Shown here: piece after piece, positions 1 to 5,354 of the stretch
Position numbering within the stretch: position 1 is the first letter of the stretch
Layout: each line of letters opens with the position of its first letter
Source of the DNA: Caenispirillum bisanense
Lineage (GTDB): Bacteria; Pseudomonadota; Alphaproteobacteria; Rhodospirillales; Rhodospirillaceae
DNA length: 64,000 nt
NCBI RefSeq assembly: GCF_900230255.1
Contig: NZ_OCNJ01000006.1
Location: 1-64,000 of the forward strand
Reading direction: 5' to 3'
Program-made: the position numbers and the translations under genes
Notes under the pieces: generated by a model
What the model was told of the DNA's origin: nothing
The model's database searches: none
What the model saw: only the letters and a program-made list of their open reading frames with translations

Positions 1-152
1 TTCTTCTGCGACGGCAGGCGCGGGTCCGTCTCCAGCCGCGCGCCCGTGCTGGGGCTGAAGCCGGCCATGGCCGATGCCGTAATCCGGCGATGCGATTTTC
101 TCAGGGTCATGTACAACCTCGCTTGGTGGTCGGTGATCGGTCTGCCGGGCAT
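1..152 (-). CDS. istA: IS21 family transposase IstA, N-terminal fragment (runs off window)
   Basis: Translating the minus strand from the ATG at 152-150 gives an open frame of 50 codons to the window edge. It begins MPGRPITDHQARLYM and continues through ARLETDPRLPSQK, which matches the N-terminal helix-turn-helix region of IstA proteins (family pattern MPGRxxTDHQ...DPRLPSQKK). IstA is the DDE transposase of IS21 elements and acts with the AAA+ helper IstB. An in-frame ATG at 161 is an alternative start; 152 is preferred because family members start at MPG. The catalytic DDE domain and istB lie outside the window, so intactness cannot be judged. Identification rests on recall of the family motif. 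Confidence 0.8.
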   Translation of the reverse strand, partial: MPGRPITDHQARLYMTLRKSHRRITASAMAGFSPSTGARLETDPRLPSQK

Positions 153-234
153 CACGGTCATCTTCTTGGCGGTTGAAGACCGGATGTCCTTGGCAGCCGT
201 CGCGGCCACTGGCGAGGGCAAAACCCGCGCCGGA

Positions 235-283
235 CAGGGTCCGACCTACGGCCGGGCTACGCCCGCCCTCCGGTCGGACCCTG
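235..283. repeat. perfect 12-bp inverted repeat inside the IS end
   Basis: CAGGGTCCGACC at 235-246 pairs with GGTCGGACCCTG at 272-283 around a GC-rich loop that itself contains GGGC/GCCC. It lies between the istA start and the IS tip, so it may be a transcription-insulating hairpin or part of the transposase-binding region. Confidence 0.6.
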
Positions 284-331
284 TCGTCACCAACAATGTC
301 GCTGGCTCGTCAAGTTCAATGTCGCTGTGCA

Positions 332-1190
332 CCCGGTGAAGGAGTACACGCGGAATCACATCCGCGCCTTCCGCGATGCCCTCTTGCTAAAGCCGAAACA
401 CATTTCCGGCAGCGACCGCGACCTGTCTTTCCCGACCCTCATTGAAAAGTATCGGGATCAAGACGTGGAGCGCGTTAGCCGGGTGTCGGCGAAAAAACTG
501 TTCAGCTTCGTTCGGTCTCTCTTCAACACCGCGATCAACCTTCACGACCTGAACGAGTCTCCAACGGCAGGTATAACGATTAGTGCGCCGGTATCCGAGA
601 CCGATAGAGAGCCGTTTTCGGAGGATGAACTGCGCACCATGTTCAGCGCCGCGCCCTTCTCGCCGTTGAACAAGAGCGACGACTACTGGTTTATCTTGCT
701 GAGCCTGTTTAGCGGCACCCGCGCATCCGAACTTGTCCAACTGCGTCCAGAAGACTTGCAGGAGGAGGGCGGCATTCCCTTCCTAGACGTGTCCACGTCG
801 GGCGGTCGAACACTCAAAACCAAGAGCAGCCGTCGTCGCCTGCCGGTTCACCCCCTCCTGATCCATCTTGGCTTTGTAGACTGGGCAAAGAACCGCAAGG
901 GCCGCATCTTCAACGGCATCCCCATAGGCCGGGCGCAGATCAGCGACCCCGCATCCAAGCGATTCAACAGGTGGCTGGACGACATCGGGATCAGCCGGCC
1001 GGAAGTCTCGCTGCATAGCTTTAGACATACCTTCAAGACGATGTGCCGAGCCGCGAACCTGGATGAGCATGTCTCGGACGTTCTCTCTGGACACGCACCT
1101 ACCAGCGTTGCACGGCGCTACGGAAAGATGCCGCTGGAAGTCCTCGCCGAAGCCATGAACCGTATCACCTGCCCCGTAAACATTCCCTAA
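332..1190 (+). pseudogene. int: phage tyrosine recombinase (integrase), 5'-truncated by an IS21-type insertion
   Basis: This is the C-terminal part of a site-specific tyrosine integrase. Numbering from a possible GTG at 327, the catalytic set is complete: R132 (GTRASEL), K166 in the beta-hairpin, H230-x-x-R233 (HSFRHTF), H256 (SGHA) and the nucleophile Y265 (RRYGKM). A core-binding region with the family-typical HIRAFRDALL stretch begins almost at once. The arm-binding and early core-binding residues normally in front are missing, and the upstream DNA belongs to the IS end. A GTG at 327 or internal starts could still give a catalytic fragment, but such a protein would lack arm-site binding. 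Related phage integrases run to 400 or more residues. The truncation is inferred from this length deficit plus the adjoining IS. Confidence 0.75.
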
Positions 1191-1341
1191 TACCGTCATA
1201 AGCAAAACCTAACTCCGTAAGCGTTTTGTTGTAAGAGTTTACTGTCTATGCTTTACGACCATATGACCGTTTTTCTGTGGTATAGCGCGATCCATTGGCG
1301 TATCACTTGTTCATCGCCAACGACCTAACGGAGTAGAGAGA

Positions 1342-1515
1342 ATGCCGACGCAGACGGGTACGCAGGTTGTCGCCACCCACATGGAGAGAGCCCTGGCGCT
1401 GTTCCTGGCGGGCGAGTACGCAGCCGCACAAGCCGCCCTCGACGAAGCTAAGGACGCAATGCAGGACGAGGCGGACGGGCTGTGGGTGGACAACAACGCA
1501 GCCACCGCAGCGTGA
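1342..1515 (+). CDS. small hypothetical phage protein (57 aa)
   Basis: The ATG at 1342 is preceded by a clear Shine-Dalgarno GGAGTAGAG (1330-1338). The 57-residue product is helix-prone and acidic (AQAALDEAKDAMQDEADGL) with no recognisable domain. It lies between the integrase and a tRNA gene, in an early or accessory position, and a GC-rich hairpin (1520-1538) follows its stop. The function is unknown; the ribosome-binding site is the main support for it being a real gene. Confidence 0.55.
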   Translation: MPTQTGTQVVATHMERALALFLAGEYAAAQAALDEAKDAMQDEADGLWVDNNAATAA

Positions 1516-1543
1516 CTACGGCGGGCGCCCTGCCCGCCTCTCT

Positions 1544-1621
1544 GGACCCGTAGCTCAGTTGGATCAGAGCAACGACCTTCTAAGTCGTGGGTTGCAGGTT
1601 CGAGTCCTGCCGGGTTCGCCA
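1544..1621 (+). tRNA. tRNA-Arg (anticodon TCT)
   Basis: A full cloverleaf can be drawn. The acceptor stem GGACCCG pairs with CGGGTTC (one G-U), the D arm is GCTC/GAGC, the anticodon stem ACGAC/GTCGT encloses the loop CTTCTAA (anticodon TCT, reading AGA/AGG), and the T arm is GCAGG/CCTGC around TTCGAGT. The discriminator G and an encoded CCA (1619-1621) complete it. The D loop is 10 nt, one longer than in the E. coli counterpart. The gene sits inside the prophage between a small ORF and the regulatory region and has its own terminator. It may be phage cargo that helps read codons rare in a GC-rich host. It could alternatively be a host gene at an integration site, but no duplicated 3' end was found. 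Confidence 0.93.
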
Positions 1622-1628
1622 CAAACAG

Positions 1629-1660
1629 CAAACCCCGCGCCATTAGGTGCGGGGTTTTTG
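1629..1660 (+). terminator. intrinsic terminator after tRNA-Arg
   Basis: AACCCCGC and GCGGGGTT pair around a short loop (about 1631-1655), followed by a run of T at 1655-1659. It directly follows the tRNA and separates it from the operator region. Confidence 0.85.
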
Positions 1661-1685
1661 CATATCAGCCATGCACAAGAAAATG

Positions 1686-1735
1686 CAAGGTTCGATGGAA
1701 CGAACCTTGACATTTAGGGTTAGACTACCCATATG
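1686..1735 (+). promoter_or_regulatory. promoter with a perfect operator palindrome over its -35 box
   Basis: CAAGGTTCG (1686-1694) and CGAACCTTG (1701-1709) form a perfect 9-bp inverted repeat with a 6-bp spacer. The right arm overlaps a consensus -35 box TTGACA (1707-1712). A weaker -10-like CATATG follows at 1730-1735 after 17 bp. A dimeric regulator bound here would block this rightward promoter, which would drive the HTH gene at 1807 and the replication gene. No repressor gene is visible in the window. Confidence 0.6.
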
Positions 1736-1753
1736 TGGGCGGTTGCGCACCTG

Positions 1754-1766
1754 TGGGAATTTCCCA
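1754..1766. promoter_or_regulatory. palindrome TGGGAATTTCCCA in the early leader
   Basis: This is a 13-bp near-perfect palindrome between the candidate promoter at 1707-1735 and the HTH gene. Its placement suggests a second protein-binding site. No protein is assigned. Confidence 0.4.
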
Positions 1767-1806
1767 TTCCTCACAAGGGCACCGTATAGTCAGGGGGATA
1801 TCAGAT

Positions 1807-2001
1807 TTGTTCCGGGCGAAGCAAGTGGAAAAACCAGTTTCAATCCTAGAGGCCGTGCGGCGCTTCCCGCCGCCTTACTCCTACCAGACCCTACTGCGTC
1901 GGATCGAAGCGGGCGAATGCCCGGTCGCCCGCCCGGTAGGAAAGCGATTCAAGGTCCGCCCCTCAGAGTTCCGCGAGTGGCTGAAGACTCAGAACGCATA
2001 A
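1807..2001 (+). CDS. small HTH protein, excisionase/MerR-like
   Basis: Starting at TTG 1807, with a GGGGGA ribosome-binding site at 1793-1798, the product is 64 aa. It has the winged-helix pattern of excisionase-type (HTH_17-like) proteins: a helical N-terminus, then YSYQTLLRRIEAGECPVARP with a turn and GKRFKVRPSEFREWLK, where the typical ligand-free MerR/Xis fold ends. Longer in-frame starts (GTG 1735) exist but lack a ribosome-binding site. It sits directly upstream of the replication gene, in the position of cII or xis in other temperate phages. The antisense RNA described below ends exactly at its stop codon. The role as Xis versus early regulator is not decided by sequence. Confidence 0.65.
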   Translation: MFRAKQVEKPVSILEAVRRFPPPYSYQTLLRRIEAGECPVARPVGKRFKVRPSEFREWLKTQNA

Positions 2002-2064
2002 AAAAAATCCGGTCTCGTATGGCGACGAGACCGGAGGCAAGGCATACGCGGCTATCTAAATCCT
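2001..2064 (-). ncRNA. OOP-like antisense RNA (~64 nt)
   Basis: On the minus strand a near-consensus sigma70 promoter (TTGACA, 17 bp, TATATT) predicts initiation near 2064. The transcript runs left through an unstructured part containing CCTCC into a perfect 10-bp stem (2034-2025 with 2018-2009), followed by seven T residues (2007-2001). It ends at the stop codon of the upstream HTH gene and is complementary to the leader of the replication gene. Position, orientation and size match lambda OOP RNA between cII and O. Expression and function are inferred. The CCUCC segment could also pair with Shine-Dalgarno sequences. Confidence 0.65.
2009..2034 (-). terminator. intrinsic terminator of the antisense RNA
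   Basis: CCGGTCTCGT (2009-2018) and ACGAGACCGG (2025-2034) form a perfect 10-bp stem with a 6-nt loop. The T tract is only on the minus-strand side (2007-2001), so it terminates leftward transcription. Confidence 0.8.
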
Positions 2065-2071
2065 GGACACG

Positions 2072-2100
2072 AATATAGAGCCATGAGGCCGTCGTGTCAA
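2072..2100 (-). promoter_or_regulatory. near-consensus minus-strand sigma70 promoter
   Basis: Reading the minus strand, TTGACA (2100-2095), a 17-bp spacer and TATATT (2077-2072) score 11 of 12 against consensus with ideal spacing. A perfect 7-bp inverted repeat (GACACGA 2066-2072 with TCGTGTC 2092-2098) brackets it and could be an operator. Confidence 0.75.
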
Positions 2101-2164
2101 ACTATGAAGCCGCAGAAAGCCTTGCTCCACATGGTCGCCAGATCATTTTTTGAGAGCATGGTTG

Positions 2165-3256
2165 ATGAACACTGAGGTTTCCGATTCCTTCCTTCACCGG
2201 CACCAACTCCTTGGGCTGGTGATTAATGACAGCCGAGGCAGCAAGTCTCGCACCCACATCGCTGCGATGTACTGGATTTTGGAGCGGTACAACGCCGGCA
2301 AGGGCTATGCCTGGCCAGGCTATGGCTACATCGCCAAGAACGGCAACATGGACCGCACTAGCGCCATTCGCGCCGTCAACCTTCTTGAGCAGCTAGGATA
2401 CCTTACTATCGAGCGCGCCGAAGGCGGACGGGCGAGCAATCGCTACACCCCGAACTTCGACCTAATCCATATGGGTAGTAGCGTAGACGCCACTAGTGGC
2501 GCGTGTGCCACTGGTAGCGCAGACGCCACCACAGCAGTAGCGGACACGCAACTAGGTAGTGGCGTAGACGCGACCTCTGCGGTGGCGCACATGCAACCCG
2601 ATTCCTCTTTCTATTCCTCTGAGGAACCCGGCTATGAAGCCGGTTTGACGAAAGAGGAAGAGAAAACGGAACGAAGGGCGGCACAGGCCGACGCCCCTGG
2701 GGGGGCGCCGACCCATGCCTTGAAGAAAAGGGCGGCAAAGGCCGCCGCCCCTAACGGGGCGTCGTCCCTTGCCTCGAAGAAGGCTAGTCGTGATCTCTTC
2801 GAGGCGTTCATCGCTGTTTACCCTGACGACGCGGGCCGTGATGACTGGGCATGGAAGGCGTACAGCAAGGCGATCTCGCAGGGTGTGTCTCACGAGCAGA
2901 TCATGGCGCGCGTCGCTGATGCTACGGGCTATCCGGGCTCGTGGCTGAAGACGCTGTACTCTGGCAGCACCCCCACAACGCCTGAAACGGCTATGAAGCC
3001 AGTAGAAGCCCCGCCGGTGGTTGAGGATGAACCCATTTTGGATGCGCCGGCCACGGACCCGTGGGATGGCGTCTGCATCGTCCGCAACGCCACATGCGCC
3101 AATGAGATCGGAGCCGTTGTGAACGTGGTTGGCGAGCGCGCGCCAGCGGTGGTAACGCACCGTAGCGGCGACTTCTACGGCGTCCTGTTCCGCGACGGGC
3201 GGAGGACGACCACGTTAAGCGACCACATCTCCCTCGCTCGCGGGGAGGCCGCGTGA
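2165..3256 (+). CDS. phage replication initiator with N-terminal winged-helix domain
   Basis: The ATG at 2165 has GAGAG at 2152-2156; TTG codons at 2150 and 2162 are weaker alternatives. The 363-aa product has an N-terminal winged helix (about residues 10-95). AMYWILERYNAGKGYAWPG and RTSAIRAVNLLEQLGYLTIER give the HTH_36/replication-O pattern. A low-complexity linker (103-145) holds three copies of a GSxVDATS-type repeat. A basic Ala/Lys-rich stretch follows, and then a C-terminal helical domain (LFEAFIAVYP... to about 265) like phage or primosomal replication proteins. It probably binds the phage origin and recruits host helicase. The repeats at DNA level may themselves be the origin. It is followed by an ATGA overlap with the next gene. 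Confidence 0.7.
   Translation: MNTEVSDSFLHRHQLLGLVINDSRGSKSRTHIAAMYWILERYNAGKGYAWPGYGYIAKNGNMDRTSAIRAVNLLEQLGYLTIERAEGGRASNRYTPNFDLIHMGSSVDATSGACATGSADATTAVADTQLGSGVDATSAVAHMQPDSSFYSSEEPGYEAGLTKEEEKTERRAAQADAPGGAPTHALKKRAAKAAAPNGASSLASKKASRDLFEAFIAVYPDDAGRDDWAWKAYSKAISQGVSHEQIMARVADATGYPGSWLKTLYSGSTPTTPETAMKPVEAPPVVEDEPILDAPATDPWDGVCIVRNATCANEIGAVVNVVGERAPAVVTHRSGDFYGVLFRDGRRTTTLSDHISLARGEAA
2474..2597. repeat. three iteron-like repeats inside the replication gene
   Basis: Three imperfect direct repeats begin GGTAG(TA/C)GC/GGCGTAGACGC at 2474, 2513 and 2555, with units of about 39-43 bp. They encode GSSVDATSGACAT, GSADATTAVADTQL and GSGVDATSAVAHMQ. The first unit holds a perfect palindrome GCCACTAGTGGC (2489-2500). 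A comparatively AT-rich tract with ATTCCTCT twice (2601-2608 and 2614-2621) follows, like the unwinding element beside iterons. Lambda carries its origin the same way inside gene O. Confidence 0.6.
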
Positions 3257-3678
3257 TGCAGAACCCTATCCTACGCCTCGCCATGCTCGTGTGCAGCGCC
3301 GAGCAGCACATGAAGCGGCAGCTACACCTAATCCACTACGCGCACCTCGTGTCACGACACACCACCGACCTCAGCGATGAGCAGATTCACCGCTTGGCCG
3401 ATGCGATGGAGATCATGCATTGGTCCGGGCAACTCTATAGCTGCCTGGACGCAATCGGCGAGGTGGCGTGGATGTCCGAGGCTGAACGCGAGGGCCGCGA
3501 CTGCCTGGAGGAACTGCTACAGCACTCGCGGCCAAAGGCTTCCATACACGACCACCCATACCTCGCGCTGGAATCTAACGACGACGACGGCGCCGAAGTG
3601 GAAGAGGATGATGGGCCGGACGGCGAAGTCATGGATGAGAATCATCCTGACTGGGATTTCTATAAACCCGATGCTTAA
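3256..3678 (+). CDS. hypothetical phage protein
   Basis: The ATG at 3256 overlaps the stop of the replication gene (ATGA arrangement), implying translational coupling; a GTG at 3253 is in frame. The 140-aa product has a helical N-terminal half with several His residues and a very acidic C-terminus (Asp/Glu-rich from about residue 108). The acidic tail resembles DNA-mimic or protein-binding tails but gives no specific function. Its location in the early region suggests a replication-associated or host-interaction role. Confidence 0.6.
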   Translation: MQNPILRLAMLVCSAEQHMKRQLHLIHYAHLVSRHTTDLSDEQIHRLADAMEIMHWSGQLYSCLDAIGEVAWMSEAEREGRDCLEELLQHSRPKASIHDHPYLALESNDDDGAEVEEDDGPDGEVMDENHPDWDFYKPDA

Positions 3679-3692
3679 AGAGGGGGATCAAC

Positions 3693-4010
3693 ATGGAAGA
3701 CACTAAAGTCGGGCAACTTGCCGTTGGAACTGTGGTGGTGAACGAGATGACAGACGGCCTGCCCGTCCACGTCACGGACGCGATGCACCCCCTTGGGCCG
3801 GGGGATTGGCTACTGATCCGCAAACCGGACGGTACCCATGGATCCTTCTTCCTGGGAGACCAGGGGGAGCGCGGCATCACGTTCTTCTGGCATGGGATGC
3901 GCTTCTACCTCGTGCATGACGGCGGCAACGCCTATCATGTCGAGATGGAGCCTCACCACAAGGACATCCTGGCAGTCCACATGAAGCACGGATACGCCAA
4001 CGCGATCTAA
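3693..4010 (+). CDS. hypothetical phage protein (105 aa)
   Basis: The ATG at 3693 has an AAAGAGGGGG ribosome-binding site (3678-3688). The product looks like an all-beta small domain rich in Gly, His and Asp (GDWLLIRKPDGTHGSFFLGDQ; MRFYLVHDGGNAYHVEME). No family is recognised. It is the last gene before a strong intrinsic terminator and thus probably ends the early operon that starts near 1735. Confidence 0.6.
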   Translation: MEDTKVGQLAVGTVVVNEMTDGLPVHVTDAMHPLGPGDWLLIRKPDGTHGSFFLGDQGERGITFFWHGMRFYLVHDGGNAYHVEMEPHHKDILAVHMKHGYANAI

Positions 4011-4017
4011 GACACGA

Positions 4018-4044
4018 AGCCGGGCCACAGCGCCCGGCTTTTTG
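4018..4044 (+). terminator. intrinsic terminator of the early operon
   Basis: AGCCGGGC (4018-4025) and GCCCGGCT (4032-4039) pair around a 6-nt loop, followed by TTTTT up to 4043. It lies eight bases after the stop of the preceding gene. Confidence 0.9.
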
Positions 4045-4061
4045 TTGTCCGCCCTGCCCTA

Positions 4062-4092
4062 CCTCTAGAATGACCTTCCATTCTCTAGAGGA
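4062..4092 (+). promoter_or_regulatory. hairpin that can mask the ribosome-binding site of the gene at 4105
   Basis: CCTCTAG (4062-4068) is complementary to CTAGAGG (4085-4091), and AATG (4069-4072) can extend against CATT (4079-4082) across a 2-nt bulge. The right arm contains AGAGG, the only Shine-Dalgarno candidate for the ATG at 4105. Folding would hide the site, so translation may be controlled by RNA structure or a bound protein. Confidence 0.45.
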
Positions 4093-4104
4093 TATTGAAC
4101 TACA

Positions 4105-4392
4105 ATGAAAACCGATCTTGCCGCCCGCGTCCTGAACGTCGTCACCCTCGCCGCCTACAACCACGGCACCGACCAGCGCGACCCGGTGGCGATCCTGGAC
4201 ACCATGGAGCGCATCGAGGCCATGAAGCTGGATGAGCGCACCGTGGCTGTGCTGGAGGCTTGGCACGCATCCAACGACGATTGGGCGACTGCCGACGACG
4301 TGTTCGCGGCTGCTGACAAGCTGGTTAAGGAACAGGAGCGGCGACGGAAGGCGAAGGCGCCGAAGCCTCCGAAGGCGCTCATCACCTACTGA
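4105..4392 (+). CDS. hypothetical phage protein (95 aa)
   Basis: This is a single-gene unit between two terminators. The 95-aa product is mainly helical, with a basic C-terminal tail rich in Lys/Arg/Pro (about residues 75-95) that could bind nucleic acid. The ribosome-binding site AGAGGA lies about 12 nt before the ATG, inside a potential hairpin. No domain is recognised. Isolation between terminators means it has its own promoter, probably in 4045-4090, although none is clear. Confidence 0.6.
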   Translation: MKTDLAARVLNVVTLAAYNHGTDQRDPVAILDTMERIEAMKLDERTVAVLEAWHASNDDWATADDVFAAADKLVKEQERRRKAKAPKPPKALITY

Positions 4393-4400
4393 CCAGAGAG

Positions 4401-4426
4401 AGGCGGGCCGCAGGGTCCGCCTTTTT
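4401..4426 (+). terminator. intrinsic terminator
   Basis: AGGCGGGCC and GGTCCGCCT pair with one mismatch around GCAG, followed by TTTTT. It ends the single-gene transcript from 4105. Confidence 0.85.
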
Positions 4427-4619
4427 CGTTGCCTCATCCGCCCGCGTTTAACTCCTTGCCCCGCTTGCAAAGCCGCAACCCGCCGTCGCCCCGATCAAAT
4501 CGCTTACCTAAAGGAATAGGTGGGACACGCGGCTTTGGTCGCAAACCCTCCAAAACCAGAGGCGTTGCCCACGTGTGCATAGCATGCACGTTCCATCATC
4601 CTACTTTCCCCCGCACTGG

Positions 4620-4659
4620 CCCCACCGTCGCCCCCAAGGCGGTGGGGTTCTTTTTTTTT
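4620..4659 (+). terminator. strong intrinsic terminator
   Basis: CCCCACCG (4620-4627) pairs with CGGTGGGG (4640-4647), followed by TTC and nine T residues. Confidence 0.88.
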
Positions 4660-4763
4660 GCGGCGGCGGGAACCCCTGCACCGCCCCCGGCGTATCCTTT
4701 GTGGTTGGGCTTCTGACACCCGACCGGCCTATTGGTTTTCCCTTCTCTCCTACAGACCGACAG

Positions 4764-4797
4764 AAAGCCCCGCCACCGGATCCGGCGGGGCTTTTTG
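4764..4797 (+). terminator. strong intrinsic terminator
   Basis: AAAGCCCCGCC (4764-4774) and GGCGGGGCTTT (4784-4794) form an 11-bp stem with a 9-nt loop and a T tract. Confidence 0.9.
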
Positions 4798-4872
4798 TCT
4801 CATAACCGTGGAACCACTGTCGCCTTAAGGTGTCGGCGGGGGCTTCATTTTTGCCGAACCAAGCTGACAAAA

Positions 4873-4907
4873 CCCCCCGGTGCGGCGCGGGGAACTGCAC
4901 CGGGGGT
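4873..4907 (-). terminator. hairpin, terminator-like for the minus strand
   Basis: CCCCCCGGTGC (4873-4883) pairs with GCACCGGGGGT (4897-4907). On the minus strand the stem is followed by TTTTG, so it would stop leftward transcription. Confidence 0.6.
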
Positions 4908-5046
4908 AAGTTTGTCGCGGCTCGTTGGGACGCTCCGCACGATTAACCTACCGCATTTGTCGGGATCGTATAAAGAAAACATAAGTCATACAGTCGCTCA
5001 AGACTTACGATCAAAGGACCAACGCGCCCCGCGTCCGGGCTTTAAC

Positions 5047-5062
5047 TGGCACGCTTTTTGCT
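5047..5062 (+). promoter_or_regulatory. consensus-like sigma54 (RpoN) promoter
   Basis: TGGCAC at 5047-5052 and TTGC at 5058-5061 keep the diagnostic GG-N10-GC spacing of -24/-12 promoters and match the consensus TGGCAC-N5-TTGC. It lies upstream of the packaging and head genes. No enhancer site was identified. Confidence 0.55.
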
Positions 5063-5088
5063 TTACCAGCCAAAGCCACAACCACAGC

Positions 5089-5319
5089 ATGCCAAGACCA
5101 GCGGAAGTAAAACAGGCGCCCGCGCGAGCCTTCAGAGATAGTAAAAAACGGGCGAATGTTTTTGCTCTCCGCATAACGCTGACAGGGACTTTCGGAACAC
5201 TTGAAAAAGGTATTCGTAACGGCGGTTATGCGACTCCGAAGTCTCGAAACGCCACACCAATAAAGCGTATTGGTTCCAAGCTGTATGCACCCGCCATACT
5301 GCGAATACCCCATAGATAG
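5089..5319 (+). CDS. possible small basic phage protein (76 aa)
   Basis: This open frame starts at ATG 5089, just downstream of the sigma54-type promoter, and ends at 5319. The product is short and basic (RDSKKRANVFALRITLTG; NATPIKRIGSKLY). There is no good ribosome-binding site and codon use is less GC-biased than in neighbouring genes. It may be a real leader gene of the late operon or a chance frame in an AT-rich control region. Confidence 0.25.
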   Translation: MPRPAEVKQAPARAFRDSKKRANVFALRITLTGTFGTLEKGIRNGGYATPKSRNATPIKRIGSKLYAPAILRIPHR

Positions 5320-5345
5320 GCCGTGATATGGCCTAGGTATTCGCA
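5300..5345 (+). promoter_or_regulatory. nested inverted repeats at the head of the packaging operon
   Basis: TGCGAATACC (5300-5309) is a perfect inverted copy of GGTATTCGCA (5336-5345). Inside, TAGGCC (5317-5322) pairs with GGCCTA (5330-5335), so one long stem with a 7-nt bulge can form. A further GGTATTCG copy lies at about 5209. The right arm ends at the AAGGAA ribosome-binding site of the gene at 5355. Confidence 0.5.
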
Positions 5346-5354
5346 AGGAACCCT

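Larger units (their letters stand above)
1..331 (-). mobile_element. IS21-family insertion sequence, one end (rest outside window)
   Basis: The minus strand encodes the start of an IstA-type transposase (152 down to 1). Beyond it is a non-coding end typical of IS21 elements. Read inwards from position 331 it begins TGCA, and the motif AGCGACATTG occurs twice, at 328-319 and 304-295, as expected for the repeated transposase-binding sites at IS21 ends. Between these repeats and istA is a perfect 12-bp inverted repeat (235-246 with 272-283). The outer boundary is put at about 331 because integrase-like protein sequence starts right after it. The boundary is inferred; no target duplication can be checked because the other end is outside the window. 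Confidence 0.7.
4427..5046. other. gene-poor terminator-rich stretch of the prophage
   Basis: Open frames here look like shadows with no ribosome-binding sites. The stretch contains an inverted repeat GTGCAT/ATGCAC (4575-4580 with 4584-4589), two strong plus-strand terminators (4620-4659 and 4764-4797) and a minus-strand-oriented hairpin (4873-4907). Composition becomes AT-richer after about 4930. Likely uses are insulation between early and late genes, a packaging (cos/pac) region or short RNAs. I see no definite gene. Confidence 0.5.

Noticed and set aside
46-339. Plus-strand open frame over the left edge
   Set aside because: It is the shadow of the minus-strand istA and the IS end; its protein has no sensible features and no ribosome-binding site.
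1544-1621. tRNA-Arg as the phage attachment site
   Set aside because: No duplicate of its 3' half is found near the right end, and the integrase lies on the wrong side (5') of the tRNA for insertion at the tRNA 3' end.
4429-4900. Overlapping open frames in the terminator-rich region
   Set aside because: All cross strong terminator hairpins, lack ribosome-binding sites and have low-complexity products.
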